From NCBI GenBank assembly GCA_015501585.1, contig JADNRY010000001.1, forward strand, positions 1,364,001 through 1,428,000: a DNA stretch of 64,000 bases, read 5' to 3'. The position numbers and the translations under genes were made by a program. Origin of the DNA: Rhodocollybia butyracea. Taxonomy: Eukaryota > Basidiomycota > Agaricomycetes > Agaricales > Omphalotaceae. Positions 45,131 to 55,919 of this stretch are shown piece after piece. How positions within the stretch are numbered: position 1 is the stretch's first letter; the number at the start of each line of letters is the position of its first letter. The notes under the pieces were generated by a model that worked only from the letters and a program-made list of their open reading frames with translations, did no database searches and was not told the origin of the DNA.

Positions 45131-46213
45131 TAGTATGCTAAACTTCAGAACGGCTGTTTACTGGCTAGTTATCATCGCAAGAAGAGTGAGAAGGATGCGA
45201 TGCTCACAAAGTGAGTTCTTTCTTGGATCTCAAGACAAACTTAGTCTTACGACTTTTCAGTGTCACGGAATTCGATTCTGTCTATCCCGGTCAAACAATA
45301 TCTTTCAAAGGATCAGTCTTACGATGCTTCAAAAATTGGGAGATGAAATCGGGTCCGACAAACTGTCGGTCAACATGCAGTAGAGCATGCCTATCCAAAC
45401 TCATGATAGCTACTCTTCCCACTTCCGTGCCAAATTTCTGTACAGTAATGACCACGAGTGGCGTTGGATCCAGCCGCAAGTACCGCAAGTACTGACCTGG
45501 AACCCGTGGAACGAAACACCGGTAACCAGAAAGATCGACGTTCATACGTTTATTCCGTTGAGGAATGCGGAAAGTGTTTTCACCTTAGTGGACGTTAAAA
45601 GAGTAGCTTCAAGCTTCAACGTTCAACGTTCAACTCCAAGCCTCTCCAAGCAGTGGTGTGCCTGGAGTAAGCTCGATGAAAAGCTCGATGAAAAGTTCTG
45701 GCTGATCAAGCTGAGCTGGAGTTGAGTATACATTTGACGTATGGCAGTCCACGTGACTTGGCCGCTTCGTTCGGTCGCCGTCAGTCGTCGTCAATGTTGT
45801 ACTGAGTACTGGTCGTCACTAGTCGCTTGCAGGACTTGTAACACCATAGCAGTCAGGCCATGCTAGGCTACGTCAAGTCCATAACTTAGTAACCAACTTG
45901 AAGGAATTCGCTCGCTGGTAACTCCTGCACTCTGAAAGTGCATGTGCCATGTACGGTTTAGTCGGACTCGCACGACGGTCACGCTAGTTTTACATGCAAC
46001 TTCTGACGTATGGCGAGGTATCAGGGATTCTTACGATGATTGCCAGAGTCACAGATGTCGGAGTGGACAGGCCGATCGCGCGAGTCAGTGCGTCCTCTAA
46101 GATTTGGAAGGTAGGTATATAAACAGCGTTCACAAGAGTCTTTGCTTCAGCAAGAACCACACAACAACCCACGTACCAAACACACATTTGATATCTACAG
46201 TACACCACATAAT
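45131..46213. other. Intergenic, promoter of the adenylate-forming reductase
   Basis: Nothing recognisable in short frames. TATATAAA at 46116-46123 lies about 90 bp before the ATG at 46214 and is the likely TATA box. Confidence 0.4.
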
Positions 46214-49200
46214 ATGTCTTCCACTGTTACCTTCCCGCCCTCGGAAACTCTCAGCTTGACCTGCCTAGTTTGCTCGACTTTAATCTCAAGTACAACCCAG
46301 ACTTTCCTCTTTACATCTATGCCGAACCCGACTCTTCCACGACAAAAGAGATCAAGATGCTCGAGTACGTTCGCGCAGCCCATCGTGTTGGAGGACTTGT
46401 TCGCGGCGACTCTCAGCCTGGCGATGTTATTGCAATCGTTGCAAACATAGACGCTATAGTTTACTCCGCGCTAATTACTGGTCTTATGAAGGCTGGTTTA
46501 GTGGTACGTTAATCTTGAACGCGTAGGTCTCATCGTATTTACCTTTCTTTCCCCCCAGCCCTTCCCAATATCGCCCCGAAACTCACCAACGGCTCTCTTG
46601 CATCTAATTCGCAAAACTTCCGCCCATAGAGTGCTAATGACACAAACCACTCTGCGGGGCGTCGTCGATGGGCTCAAAGCAGAAATCCAAATGGTAGACC
46701 CGACATATGCGCTTAGCATCGAAGAGGTTCCTAGCTTGCAGCAAGCTTATCCTCGTCTTGGACGGGAGACGGTACAGGACCCTTTCGAACCCATCAGATC
46801 AACTCTTTCTCTTAACGATTCGGATAAAGCCATATACTTGCATTCTTCGGGGTCTACTGGGCTTCCGAAACCTATCTTATTCACTCATAAAATAGTCAAG
46901 GATGATAGTTCATTATGTGAGTGTGCTCAAATACTTTGAATTCTTAATTGACGTTATTTAAAGTGTTCGCTCATAAGATACGAGAAAACTTTTCAAACCC
47001 CATAATGGGTGGCTTAGGGTCAGTTCAAGTTGTGCATCTTTTGTGCAGGATGGCTAAATTATCGTAGTTTGCCGAGCTTCCACATGATGGGTGTCTGTAT
47101 CCATGTCTTCATGCCTTTGTACGGACTTATCTCAACCGCGGTATTTGCACCTACGGTGATGCGACTCGACGCCACACCCATCATTGGAACCCCCGAAAAT
47201 GTCCTGGAAGCCGCACAAATTATCAAACCTACGCTCATGATAAGCATTCCGACCTTTTTACACACTTGGGCCAATTCGGATAAGGCTGTAGAATTCTTAC
47301 GTACTCTTCGCTGTCTACAATTCGGCGGAGGACCTCTCGCACCCAGAACTGCTGAGTCCCTCATTTCTCGCGGAGTCCACGTTGTTTCTGCATACGGCGG
47401 CACAGAGTTTGGCATAGTTTCGGAGATGAGACTGGATGCTGATGAAACCTGGCAATATTTCAAGTTCAGGGATGAAGTTGATATTCGGTTGGTGCCGCAA
47501 GGAGACGGTACATATGAGGCTCAATTCTTAGTGAGTGTGTATTCTAATACATGAATACTAGCTGTTGATCGTTTATTCAACAGACGTCGGAGACGCATCA
47601 TGTTGCTGTTGAGAACCTCACAGATATAGTGGGTTATGCTACTTCTGATTTGTTTGAACCTCATCCCACTATCCCGAATCTGTGGAAAATGTGAGTGCAT
47701 CAGACGTGATTTCTGGTACGAGTCGTCTCATTCTTTCTACTCAGCGTCGGTCGAATCGACGACGTGTTGATACATTCTTCTGGCGAAAAGACTGTCCCAG
47801 CGCCTTTAGAGGCCATAATCTCGGCTAGTCCAATGTAGGTTCAACCTTATTACCTCGATCACCTTCACCTCATAGGTACTCTTCAGGCTCAGCGGCTCTA
47901 TCATGTTCGGAAGACAGCGAGATCAACCAGGAATCTTACTTGAGCCTTTACCAGAATATCAGGTTGATGTGAACAACGATGCTGAAGTGTCCAAGTTCAG
48001 GAATTTGATCTGGTAAAGTCATCTTTGCTCACTCTCGATATCTATTCTTGACTAACACAGATCTTCTAGGCCTGTTGTCGAAGAAGCAAACAGAATTGCA
48101 CCTGCTTTCAGCCGAATCTTCAAAGAGATGATTCTTGTCGTTGATCCTAAAAAGCCTCTTCCAAGGGTTGGTAAGGGAACAGTGGCTCGAAAGGCAGCAC
48201 TAGCGTTGTATGACTCGGAAATAGATAAACTGTGAGTACTACCACCAGCTGTTCCTACAATCCTAATTCTCCATAGATATGAAACCGTGGACTCGAACAC
48301 GGGGGGTAACTCGGTGGAACCACCTGAAAGTTGGAAGGCTGTCGATCTTCACCCATGGCTTGTGGATCAGATTTCGGATATTCTCTCCACTGAGGCTCCG
48401 CCTGCCACTGCAGATCTATTCGACCATGGGTTCGATAGGTATGTGTTTTACACTGCTCTTATTTACTCGCGTACAAATGGCTATATCTAGTCTTTCCTCT
48501 ACAATCCTTCGCCTTCGTCTTGTAGGTGCCCTTCGCAAATCCGGTCGTTCATCGATTTCAACTTTTGTTACTCAAAATATCATTTACAACCATCCAACCA
48601 TCACTCAGCTTACCGAAGCTATATCGAAGATGGTTATCAATCCCAATGAAGATGGAATTCGCGTTAAAACCCCGGAAGAAGCGATGGAGGAGATGATTGC
48701 CAAATACTCCAAGGGTTTAGATGCTCCACTCCCAGTATCTGGCGTCGAGATAAATCCCGAACAACAATACGTCCTCCTGACAGGCTCGACTGGAAATCTG
48801 GGAGCTCAAATTCTTGAGTCTCTGCTTCGAAGTGAATCTGTGGCTCGTGTTTATACGCTAAACCGCCCATCCAGCCAAAGTTCGATGCTTGACAGACATC
48901 GTGCTCGGTTCCAGGACAAAGCTCTCAATATTTCTCTTCTATCTTCTCCAAAGTTGGTGTTTTTAGCGGGAGAAACATCTCGCGATGATCTTGGTTTGGC
49001 TGCAGATATATTGAACGAGGTGAGCTTATGCGGCTACCATCTATAGCTAGATGATAGACTCATTCTGGTCTTCAGTTGCGCCAACACTTGACAATGGTCA
49101 TCCACAATGCCTGGAGACTCGATTTCAACCTATCACTAGCGTCTTTCGAGTCCCATGTGAAAGGTTCTCGAGTATTAATCGACCTCGCTCGCTCTAGCCA

Positions 49201-50147
49201 ACACTCTTCTTCCATGCGATTCTTGTTCACATCGTCGATTGGTTCAACGCAGTCGTGGAATGCTCAAACGCAAGGACCTTATCCCGAACATGTTGTGATG
49301 GATGCAAAGTACGCTGTAGGTGGAGGCTATGGAGAGAGTAAATATGTGACTGAAAGGGTATGTACACGCACAAAACTCCACATAATCCCTTTATGAACTG
49401 GCTCGCTACTAGATATTGGCTAAGAGTGGTCTACAAGCAACGTCGTTCCGTATTGGTCAAGTTACTGGTGCCACTGCACCGAATGGAGCCTGGGCCACTA
49501 CTGACTGGGTTCCGATCGTTGTTAAATCGAGCCTTAGTCTTGGTATACTTCCTGATGCCTATGGGGTACTTATATTTTTACCAGAAGTTTAAACGTTTTG
49601 ATACTTACAAATGTTCGCAGGTTGTTTCATGGTTACCCATGGACGCAGTTCGCGATGTTCTGCTTGATATTGGCTTTAGCCAGGAGCCAGCTCCCATAGC
49701 CGTTAATGTGGTCCATCCAAAACCGATATCGTGGACTTCTGTGATGCAACACATCAGGAGCGCTCTCGTTGAGGCGAAAGGGCTTCCTCCAGATGCACTT
49801 CCATTAGTACCTTACTCTGATTGGGTCTCTGCCGTCGAGCAGCATGCGAGGAACGCTACGGAGACCAGTACACGGCAAATGGTATGTGTCTTTTTATCTC
49901 GGCGTAACCTCTAGCTCATGTACCCCTTCCTTAGCCTGCCATGAAGTTACTTGGTTTCTACAAGCTCCAAGCGACTGTTGACAACGCTCTTAGAAAGTCA
50001 GAGCAAAACACGATGGAGAGCGTAGGGCTTACTCCATTGAGCACAGACAATGTTCAGAGGTTGAGTGAACGCGCAAGGACTCTGGAACCTTTGGATAGCC
50101 TCCTTGTACAAAAGTGGGTCAAATATTGGATAGAGGCAGGATTTTGA
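46214..50147 (+). CDS. Adenylate-forming reductase, A-T-R (NRPS-like)
   Basis: Domain order is adenylation, carrier protein, then NAD(P)H-dependent thioester reductase. Enzymes with this order activate a carboxylic or amino acid with ATP, load it on the carrier and release it as an aldehyde or alcohol. Adenylation motifs: IYLHSSGSTGLPKPILFTHK, LRCLQFGGGPLAPRTAESL, VSAYGGTEFG. The carrier serine lies in LFDHGFDSLSST, formed by splicing. The reductase has YVLLTGSTGNLGAQI, FLFTSSIGS and the catalytic YGESK. About 15 exons join cleanly from residue 17 on. Between the ATG (TVTFPPSETLSLT) and the block LPSLLDFNLKYNPDF one base is missing near 46259, so the first 16 codons are out of frame. Otherwise translation would start at an internal Met (46355). 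The substrate is unknown. Confidence 0.83.
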
Positions 50148-50781
50148 TATTCAGAATATGATGTCGCGATTAACATGAAGTTTTATCATAAGTATGTTCA
50201 ATAATCTACCTGGACTCAGATTTTACTGTATTCCAGACGACGATACAATTATTAACGAGACTAATAATATGTGTAACTTATATAATCGTTCCTGTGTAGT
50301 AACATTCAGCATTTCCCTTGGGGTTCTCTGAAAACTATACTATTTTTTCTGGGAACTGTACGAAAAACAAATGTGGAAGAAACTGACCAAGGGGTTCCTT
50401 TTCGCGCTATATGCATAGCATTTATAATGCACGCCACGGTGGCGAGCAAACAGCTAGGAAGCCCACAGTCACAAGCTCTGACCTCGTAGCTCACTCGGTT
50501 GCAGTCGGTTGCACGAAGACATCCGGCCCGTCAGCACGTGGATAGTCAAAGCTGTTTATCGCAGCTTCCAAATCGGGCATTGTCTACTTCAACGACTATA
50601 ATTTCTTTCGCATCGCCGTAAACCACAACAATACTCTTTCTTGTATGCAGTTCTAGGCAGTTTATTTACTTGTGATGTATATGCCGCATGCCACTGGCAA
50701 AACATATTTAGCTTCATGGCATGTTCTGTTGCCGGTATAAAGTATGGACAAGTACTCCATGCCAGAACCTCTAAGGCATTC
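50148..50781. other. Intergenic between converging genes
   Basis: The 3' flanks of the reductase and of the small secreted-protein gene. Nothing recognised. Confidence 0.4.
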
Positions 50782-51413
50782 TCAGTCCTCCTGACCGGGC
50801 CTGTTCACCCAGACAAAGGACTGGTTCTTGAGGTTAGCCCTTACCACATTGCCAGTGCTAAGTTCATATTCGAACATCGACACAGCTGAAAGTACGAGTG
50901 GGATCAATAGAGATATCTTAGTAAAGAAAAAAAGTAAGACATACTGTATGTAGCACCAGCTTCAAAGAAAGGGAACTGCAAGACATAAGTCGCATTCACG
51001 AGGTCATAGTCATAAATTCCGAGGACGGTGGTAGCATCCCAAGCTGAAGCACCCACTTCACTGTAAAATCAGATGCAAATTATTATTATTACAAAATCAT
51101 TGTGAGAGAAGGGGGGAAATGAGAAGCACATACTCAATGGCAAGAAGATTGGAAGGGGTAGGCTGTCCGAGTGGCTGGCAGCCAATACCAAAGAGATTAC
51201 TTCCTGATACAATAATGTCGGAGTACTCAAATGAGATATTCTGGCCTTTAAGAGAGCGTTAGGCCTCCATAAGAGTACGAAAGGAGAATGTAAAGCACCA
51301 TTGAAGAGCGTTGGCAAGCTGTCTCTTGCAGTGAAGGTAGGGGTTCCGGCTGCTCCAGCCTGAGCAACAGAGACGAGCAGGGCTGAAGCAAAGATAGCAG
51401 TGTTGAACTTCAT
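50782..51413 (-). CDS. Small secreted protein, about 145 aa, unknown
   Basis: A signal peptide (MKFNTAIFASALLVSVAQA) is followed by a short mature chain. Three introns join TLFNG|QNISFEYSDIIVSG, LLAID|EVGASAWDATTV and AGATYT|VSMFEYELSTGN. The last exon runs through NQSFVWVNRPGQED to the stop at 50782-50784. N-glycosylation sites are possible (NIS, NAT, NQS). A single Cys in the mature part argues against a disulfide-rich effector fold. I know no family. TATAAAA at 51472-51478 (minus strand) lies about 60 bp before the ATG. Confidence 0.65.
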
Positions 51414-51478
51414 CAGAATTTGTGAAGACTTTAAGGAAGGTTTGTTTTTCTTCTGCCATCGCGGTGGATGATTTTATA

Positions 51479-52044
51479 CCATCGAGAGTACGACTACTAA
51501 GTTGAGAAGACGGCTAAGAAGGTCCGTAAACACCATGATTTCTGGCAGGTCGATGCCACAGTAGCCAGATTGCCGTATGCAAGAGCGTTCTAGAAGTCAA
51601 AGCTGGCAAGACATCCCCAATGTGCCTAGTGGCACGGGTGTACGTCGCCGTGTTGATGAAAATGAATATCCAAGTCTGGGAATCATGAAATCCAAAAAGC
51701 TTAACCGAAGAGGGAGCGGTGATTGCGCGTCGGTCAGTATCAAAAAGTTACCTTGACCAATCCGCTTTCGTCATGCTGCGTGCGCAGTGGATCTTGCCAT
51801 CTCTTCGTCTTCGTTCAGGGTCGCAGGCAGGGCGGCGTGGACAGTGAAAGGGAATAAGTTATGCCGGCAACGAAAGTATGTATGCCAAAGTTGTCTATTC
51901 TGTTTAATGGAGCTGATTTGTGCAGTTGTAGTTTTAGTCTCACCAACTGAGCGACCGTAGACGGCGATGGTCTATAGAGAAGGCGAGTCTTCTCAGGCGA
52001 CATTTCCTCTTGTGGCCATATTGAGGCACAGCCGAATTTTTTCT
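51479..52044. other. Intergenic, nothing recognised
   Basis: Between the promoter of the small secreted protein and the left end of the second duplication block. No feature is supported. Confidence 0.4.
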
Positions 52045-52867
52045 TGTTGCGTTTTGACTGTTTGCCCCGTTTACCTACCGTTGGTTACTAAGTAAATAAT
52101 CTAATCCCATCGTTTTACCGTCATCGTCGCCTCAGAGTATCCCTCTTCGTGTTCTCGCATACCCGTACTGCAACAAGCCGCGCCAGATTTTCCGCCTCCG
52201 CTCAAGCTCAACACCGGATCCCCGGATGCCTGGCTTCTTCCCGATGGTATAGACACTTCCATTCCTTAGGCTATTCCTCTAACCTTGCCGACTTTTCAAG
52301 TTCGTTCACCTTCGTAAATCCGTCTGCTATAATGACGGTGACTGTCGAAGCAAGGCGTCGAGTAAATTGGGCCGTAGCTGTCCAGTGTCCCGGTTGAAGG
52401 CTATGAATGGCATAGTATCGCCCTCATTGTAGAGTGTTTTTCCTCGAAGTTCTTCTGGTATTTGTAGAACCCTTAACACGATGCTGTCCTCAGAGCTTCC
52501 ACCCTCTGAATCGTAGTCTAGGCACATCGTACACACATTTCCTTCGCCCCGCAAATCTGACACTGCTCGCCCGTTGAGGATTTTGAAGATGAAGAGAAAG
52601 AAAACTCACCTTTGCCTTCCATTATTGACGTTTTAACTACAGTATGCACAAGGACACGATCAGCCAGGTTAACAAAGCTGAGGTTGTTAGTTGTTTGGTT
52701 TATCATGACGCTGAATGGCTGTCGGAATGAGAGTATGGGAGGAGAGTGTAGCTGCAGCCGTAAATTTCTTTCCCTGAGACTCTCAAAGTCTTTGAGTTGC
52801 TGTAGAGCCTCTGGTGATATGACGTTGTCGAGAAGGAGGCCATCGAAAACGTTCTCAACGCCAAAGT

Positions 52868-53033
52868 TGTTGGATATTTATCCTGGGCTGCTCAATCGAG
52901 GCTGTGGACAAACACATATATACAAATGATGTGTAACTACAACCCTTGATAACAATCTAATAGTAGTCTTGAACCGCCATCTCAGAGCCATCTCAGAGCC
53001 ATCTAAGAGTCTAGGAGTCTTTATTAACCAACA
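52868..53033 (+). repeat. 5' LTR
   Basis: 166 bp, TG...CA. It includes a short internal triplication of GCCATCTCAGA-like units near 52977-53008. Confidence 0.92.
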
Positions 53034-53049
53034 GGTTATGGGCCCCGTG
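53034..53049 (+). promoter_or_regulatory. Primer-binding site of the LTR element
   Basis: GGTTATGGGCCCCGTG abuts the 5' LTR. Likely primer: an internal half of initiator Met-tRNA, as in copia. The exact match depends on this fungus's tRNA sequence. Confidence 0.65.
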
Positions 53050-53174
53050 TCCACACTATACATCTAGGAGTTTTATTCATCATCTAGGAGCTTTACTTTT
53101 CACCCAATCACTCAATCTCACTCATTTCATCATCCCATCCCCAATCCCTTTTCAACGACTCATATTCATTCACT

Positions 53175-54272
53175 ATGGCCACACTTTCAGCTCTTCTTAA
53201 TCTTGGAAGGAACATTCCCCTACTTTCCACTACAAATGCTGATGACTGGAGCAACTGGAAAGAGGATGTTCTGCAAATGGTGCTTAGTGCAGATGGTCAG
53301 AGCGCCAAGATTGCCACAGGGTTGACTTCACGTCCATCAGAGGCTGCTGATGCCAAGGAATGGGATCGACTCAACTCACAGGCTGCGTCCATCATTAAAT
53401 CCCTCACTAATCGAGACTGCCGAAACATCTACAAGGATAAGACAAATGCTTCCGAAATCTGGAGTGCACTTGTCTCCTATTTTGAAAAATCATCATTTTC
53501 CTCACGTTCAGCTACACGTGCTGCCTATCACCGCATTACGCATGATCCGCTTAAACCAACCAAAGTCTATCTTGATGCTTTGGATGATATGCGTGCTCGT
53601 CTTCAGGCACTACTCCCTTCTGGTGAAACAATCTCTGATAGTTATCACAAGGATATCATGCTCCAGAACCTTCATTCATCATTCGAGGCCTGGAAAACAT
53701 CTCTTCTCGCCCAACCTACTGGCGAGCCCAATCTTAAAACCTGCCGCACTGTTCTTGAGAGTGCTATGGTTTCATTTGACCCTGAGAAGAGAGCCGATGA
53801 AATTTTAGATGGGATTAATAACCCATCTGAACCATCCTCCCGTGTAGAGGCTGCTCATGCTTATGCTACAGCTTTCCGAAAGGGAAGTAAAGGAGGAAGT
53901 CGGAATGGATCTGGTACTAGGGAAAGTTTTAGTGGTAGAGGGGGAGGAAGAGGGGGAGCTTCCAATGGAAGCGGCCATGAAGATGGACAAGGATTTATAG
54001 ACAGTCGCGGAAATCGCTGGTGCGATATGTCTATGGATGGCTGTCACCGTTGTGGAGGTATGTCGCACAAGGCTTCTAACTGTGTCAAGGACATGCCAGA
54101 GGAAGTCAAGCACTGGTGTCTTAACCGCACATATGACACTGCGCACATCACTCACAATCCTCCCAATAACATCTCTTCACATTTCATTGCTCCTATTGAT
54201 ACTTATGGTTTTTCTGCTCATCCTACTTGTCCACCCTTTGAAGAGGAGGAGTATATTGATTTTCATGCTTGA
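53175..54272 (+). CDS. gag: Gag polyprotein of the LTR element
   Basis: A 365-residue intron-free protein. Residues 15-210 have the pattern of Copia-type Gag (UBN2/retrotran_gag-like): NADDWSNWKEDVLQMVLSAD, IWSALVSYFEKSSFSSRSAT, YLDALDDMRARLQALLPSGE, DIMLQNLHSSFEAWKTSLL. A glycine/arginine/serine-rich linker follows (GRGGGRGGASNGSG). A CCHC zinc knuckle CHRCGGMSHKASNC (C-x2-C-x4-H-x4-C) lies near residue 290, and the tail is acidic (FEEEEYIDFHA). The protein should coat the element's RNA and form particles. The intact frame fits recent activity. No pol frame exists between its stop and the 3' LTR, only about 50 bp. Confidence 0.9.
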   Translation: MATLSALLNLGRNIPLLSTTNADDWSNWKEDVLQMVLSADGQSAKIATGLTSRPSEAADAKEWDRLNSQAASIIKSLTNRDCRNIYKDKTNASEIWSALVSYFEKSSFSSRSATRAAYHRITHDPLKPTKVYLDALDDMRARLQALLPSGETISDSYHKDIMLQNLHSSFEAWKTSLLAQPTGEPNLKTCRTVLESAMVSFDPEKRADEILDGINNPSEPSSRVEAAHAYATAFRKGSKGGSRNGSGTRESFSGRGGGRGGASNGSGHEDGQGFIDSRGNRWCDMSMDGCHRCGGMSHKASNCVKDMPEEVKHWCLNRTYDTAHITHNPPNNISSHFIAPIDTYGFSAHPTCPPFEEEEYIDFHA

Positions 54273-54310
54273 TTATATTTATAGCTTAGGGGGAGCTCTC
54301 TTTGTTTCGC

Positions 54311-54320
54311 AGAGGGGGAG
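54311..54320 (+). promoter_or_regulatory. Polypurine tract of the LTR element
   Basis: AGAGGGGGAG ends exactly at the first base of the 3' LTR, the expected primer site for plus-strand DNA synthesis. Confidence 0.8.
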
Positions 54321-54486
54321 TGTTGGATATTTATCCTGGGCTGCTCAATCGAGGCTGTGGACAAACACATATATACAAATGATGTGTAACTACAACCCTT
54401 GATAACAATCTAATAGTAGTCTTGAACCGCCATCTCAGAGCCATCTCAGAGCCATCTAAGAGTCTAGGAGTCTTTATTAACCAACA
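54321..54486 (+). repeat. 3' LTR
   Basis: 166 bp. I see no difference from the 5' LTR by eye. It is followed by the target duplication AAAGT. Confidence 0.92.
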
Positions 54487-55199
54487 AAAGTGATCCATAA
54501 GTTGCCACATATTCATCTCCCAGGGAATACCTTTGGGCATGACGAGGTCCCTGCCTTTGGAGAACGATTCCAAAGGTGGCAAGTCTTTATCACAGATTTT
54601 AAACCGCAGAGTTGAAGCAGCTTGATGAACATCTGGTATGCGATGTAGATAAAGGTAGCCGTGGGTTCCGGGTGGGTACGGTTGATACCTGTTACGGTGC
54701 GGTTGATATTTTTTAGGTCGGGTATCGTAGTAACGCCGATATATAACAGCAAAACTTTTGTAGAGTACAGAAATGCACGTTCTATCTCCAATGTCGATGA
54801 AATCTGACGCGACAAGACGTTCAGGATCCAGAGTAGATATGTTCTGTGAGGAATGTTTGGTGTACCACTTAAATAAGTTGAAAGCGCAACACGCACAAAT
54901 CTTTTTCGTGAGTTTCTTCTTTGCTTTGGGGGCACGGCAGAAGACACATATCGAGCGTTTAAAAGGCTGGTAACATTAACGCGATTCACTGCCCGCAAGT
55001 TGAGAGACTGAAAAAAGCACTGGAGAAGAGTCATCACGTCTTAAGCGCCGTGAGACTTCTGGGCGTTCATTTCCTTCTTTGATTGACCATTCCGGAGGTC
55101 AACCTATTTTTCCTAAAAAGCGCCAAGTGTTATGCGTTAGTTTAGCTAATGGAATCGCGGTCATTCTCATACTTTCAGTCCAAACCGACGCTCTCTGGC

Positions 55200-55390
55200 A
55201 ACCCAATCCATCCCAGCTTCACCCATCATCTGAATCTGGAGCCTCGTTGGTCATTATTTTCCTCCAGACAACGCTCTCTCAGGATACCAGCTTATCACCC
55301 TTTCTCATCATCGGGTCCGGTCATCTAGCTGCATATCGTGTTTTTGCTGCTCTTGAAGCCGATGCTTCTGTGATCAGGGAACGCTTGCGA
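55200..55390 (+). pseudogene. Fragment resembling a siroheme-pathway dehydrogenase N-terminus
   Basis: One frame reads FLIIGSGHLAAYRVFAALEA followed by DASVI. This resembles the NAD-binding start of fungal precorrin-2 dehydrogenase or uroporphyrinogen methyltransferase proteins (pattern VLIIGSGxLAASRxFxALEADAxV). Only about 60 codons are present. A poorer copy lies upstream of HOM6 pseudogene A (43925-44070). The assignment rests on one motif. Confidence 0.45.
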
Positions 55391-55559
55391 GGAGATGCAA
55401 TGGAGATAGGGCAAACTTGGATGAATACAACACATCGGAAAACGTGATTGGTTCCTCTAATGAACAACGGAAGACGAGTGGTTTCGGATGATATATTTAT
55501 GATTTAATTTATGCAGCAGATTCACCCTGGGCCTAGAGCTGAAGCACTGAAGGCCCGAC

Positions 55560-55910
55560 TGGGATACCTGACACTCAAAGTTTCCTCGACCTTACGTGCC
55601 ACGTCTGTCCCTTTCTTCATTCCTTTCATCTCCACATCCCATGTCCTCAACATCAATCCTTCCAAGCCAACCACCGCCAGCGCCAAATGAACGTTCTCCG
55701 CTTCTATCCCTGGGCCCAGGCCTGAAACCTCATTGCCTAGCCGGAACACGGCTCCGTCGGATCTTGGGAAGTTGGGCAAGAGCAGAGTGGCGACCGGAAC
55801 TAGCGAAACAGCTGTGCGAGCCAAGGTGGCGGACGAAATAGAAACAACGAGGGAGAAAGCCAATGTACTCTCTGCCACTGACTGTGGTGTGTCGTGCCCG
55901 TCCTGCGATT
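55560..55910 (+). pseudogene. 5' fragment of the DUF202 gene
   Basis: Matches the promoter and first exon of the gene at 58172. Shared blocks include CGTGCCACGTCTGTC, CATGTCCTCAA, AACCACCGCCAG, CGGAACACGGCTCCGTCGGA and GCAGAGTAGCGA-like segments, with small deletions throughout. It ends near 55910, where HOM6-like sequence takes over. Confidence 0.75.
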
Positions 55911-55919
55911 CCCTACCTG

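Larger units (their letters stand above)
52868..54486 (+). mobile_element. Gag-only LTR retrotransposon (TR-GAG-like, Copia-type), 1619 bp
   Basis: Two LTRs of 166 bp with no difference seen (52868-53033 and 54321-54486) begin TGTTGG and end CCAACA. They are flanked by a 5-bp target duplication AAAGT (52863-52867 and 54487-54491). A primer-binding site GGTTATGGGCCCCGTG starts at 53034, directly after the 5' LTR. It resembles the half-tRNA initiator-Met site known from Drosophila copia. A polypurine tract AGAGGGGGAG (54311-54320) directly precedes the 3' LTR. The only coding sequence is a 365-residue Gag with a zinc knuckle. There is no protease, integrase or reverse transcriptase. No LTR divergence means very recent insertion. 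Replication must have used enzymes supplied in trans. Confidence 0.92.
52327..55034 (-). pseudogene. Unknown basidiomycete gene, copy 2, split by an LTR element
   Basis: The second copy of the gene at 42.5-43.6 kb. It starts at 55034 (MTLLQCFFQSLNLRAVNRVN), runs through ESFSKGRDLVMPKGIPWEMN, and is cut after WQLMDH by the LTR element. It resumes with FGVENVFDGLLLDNVISPEA, continues as LHSPPILSFRQPFSVMINQ in the correct frame, and ends at 52327. When the element and one copy of its 5-bp target duplication are ignored, the frame is open across the insertion point. This copy may therefore have been functional until the insertion. Confidence 0.65.
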
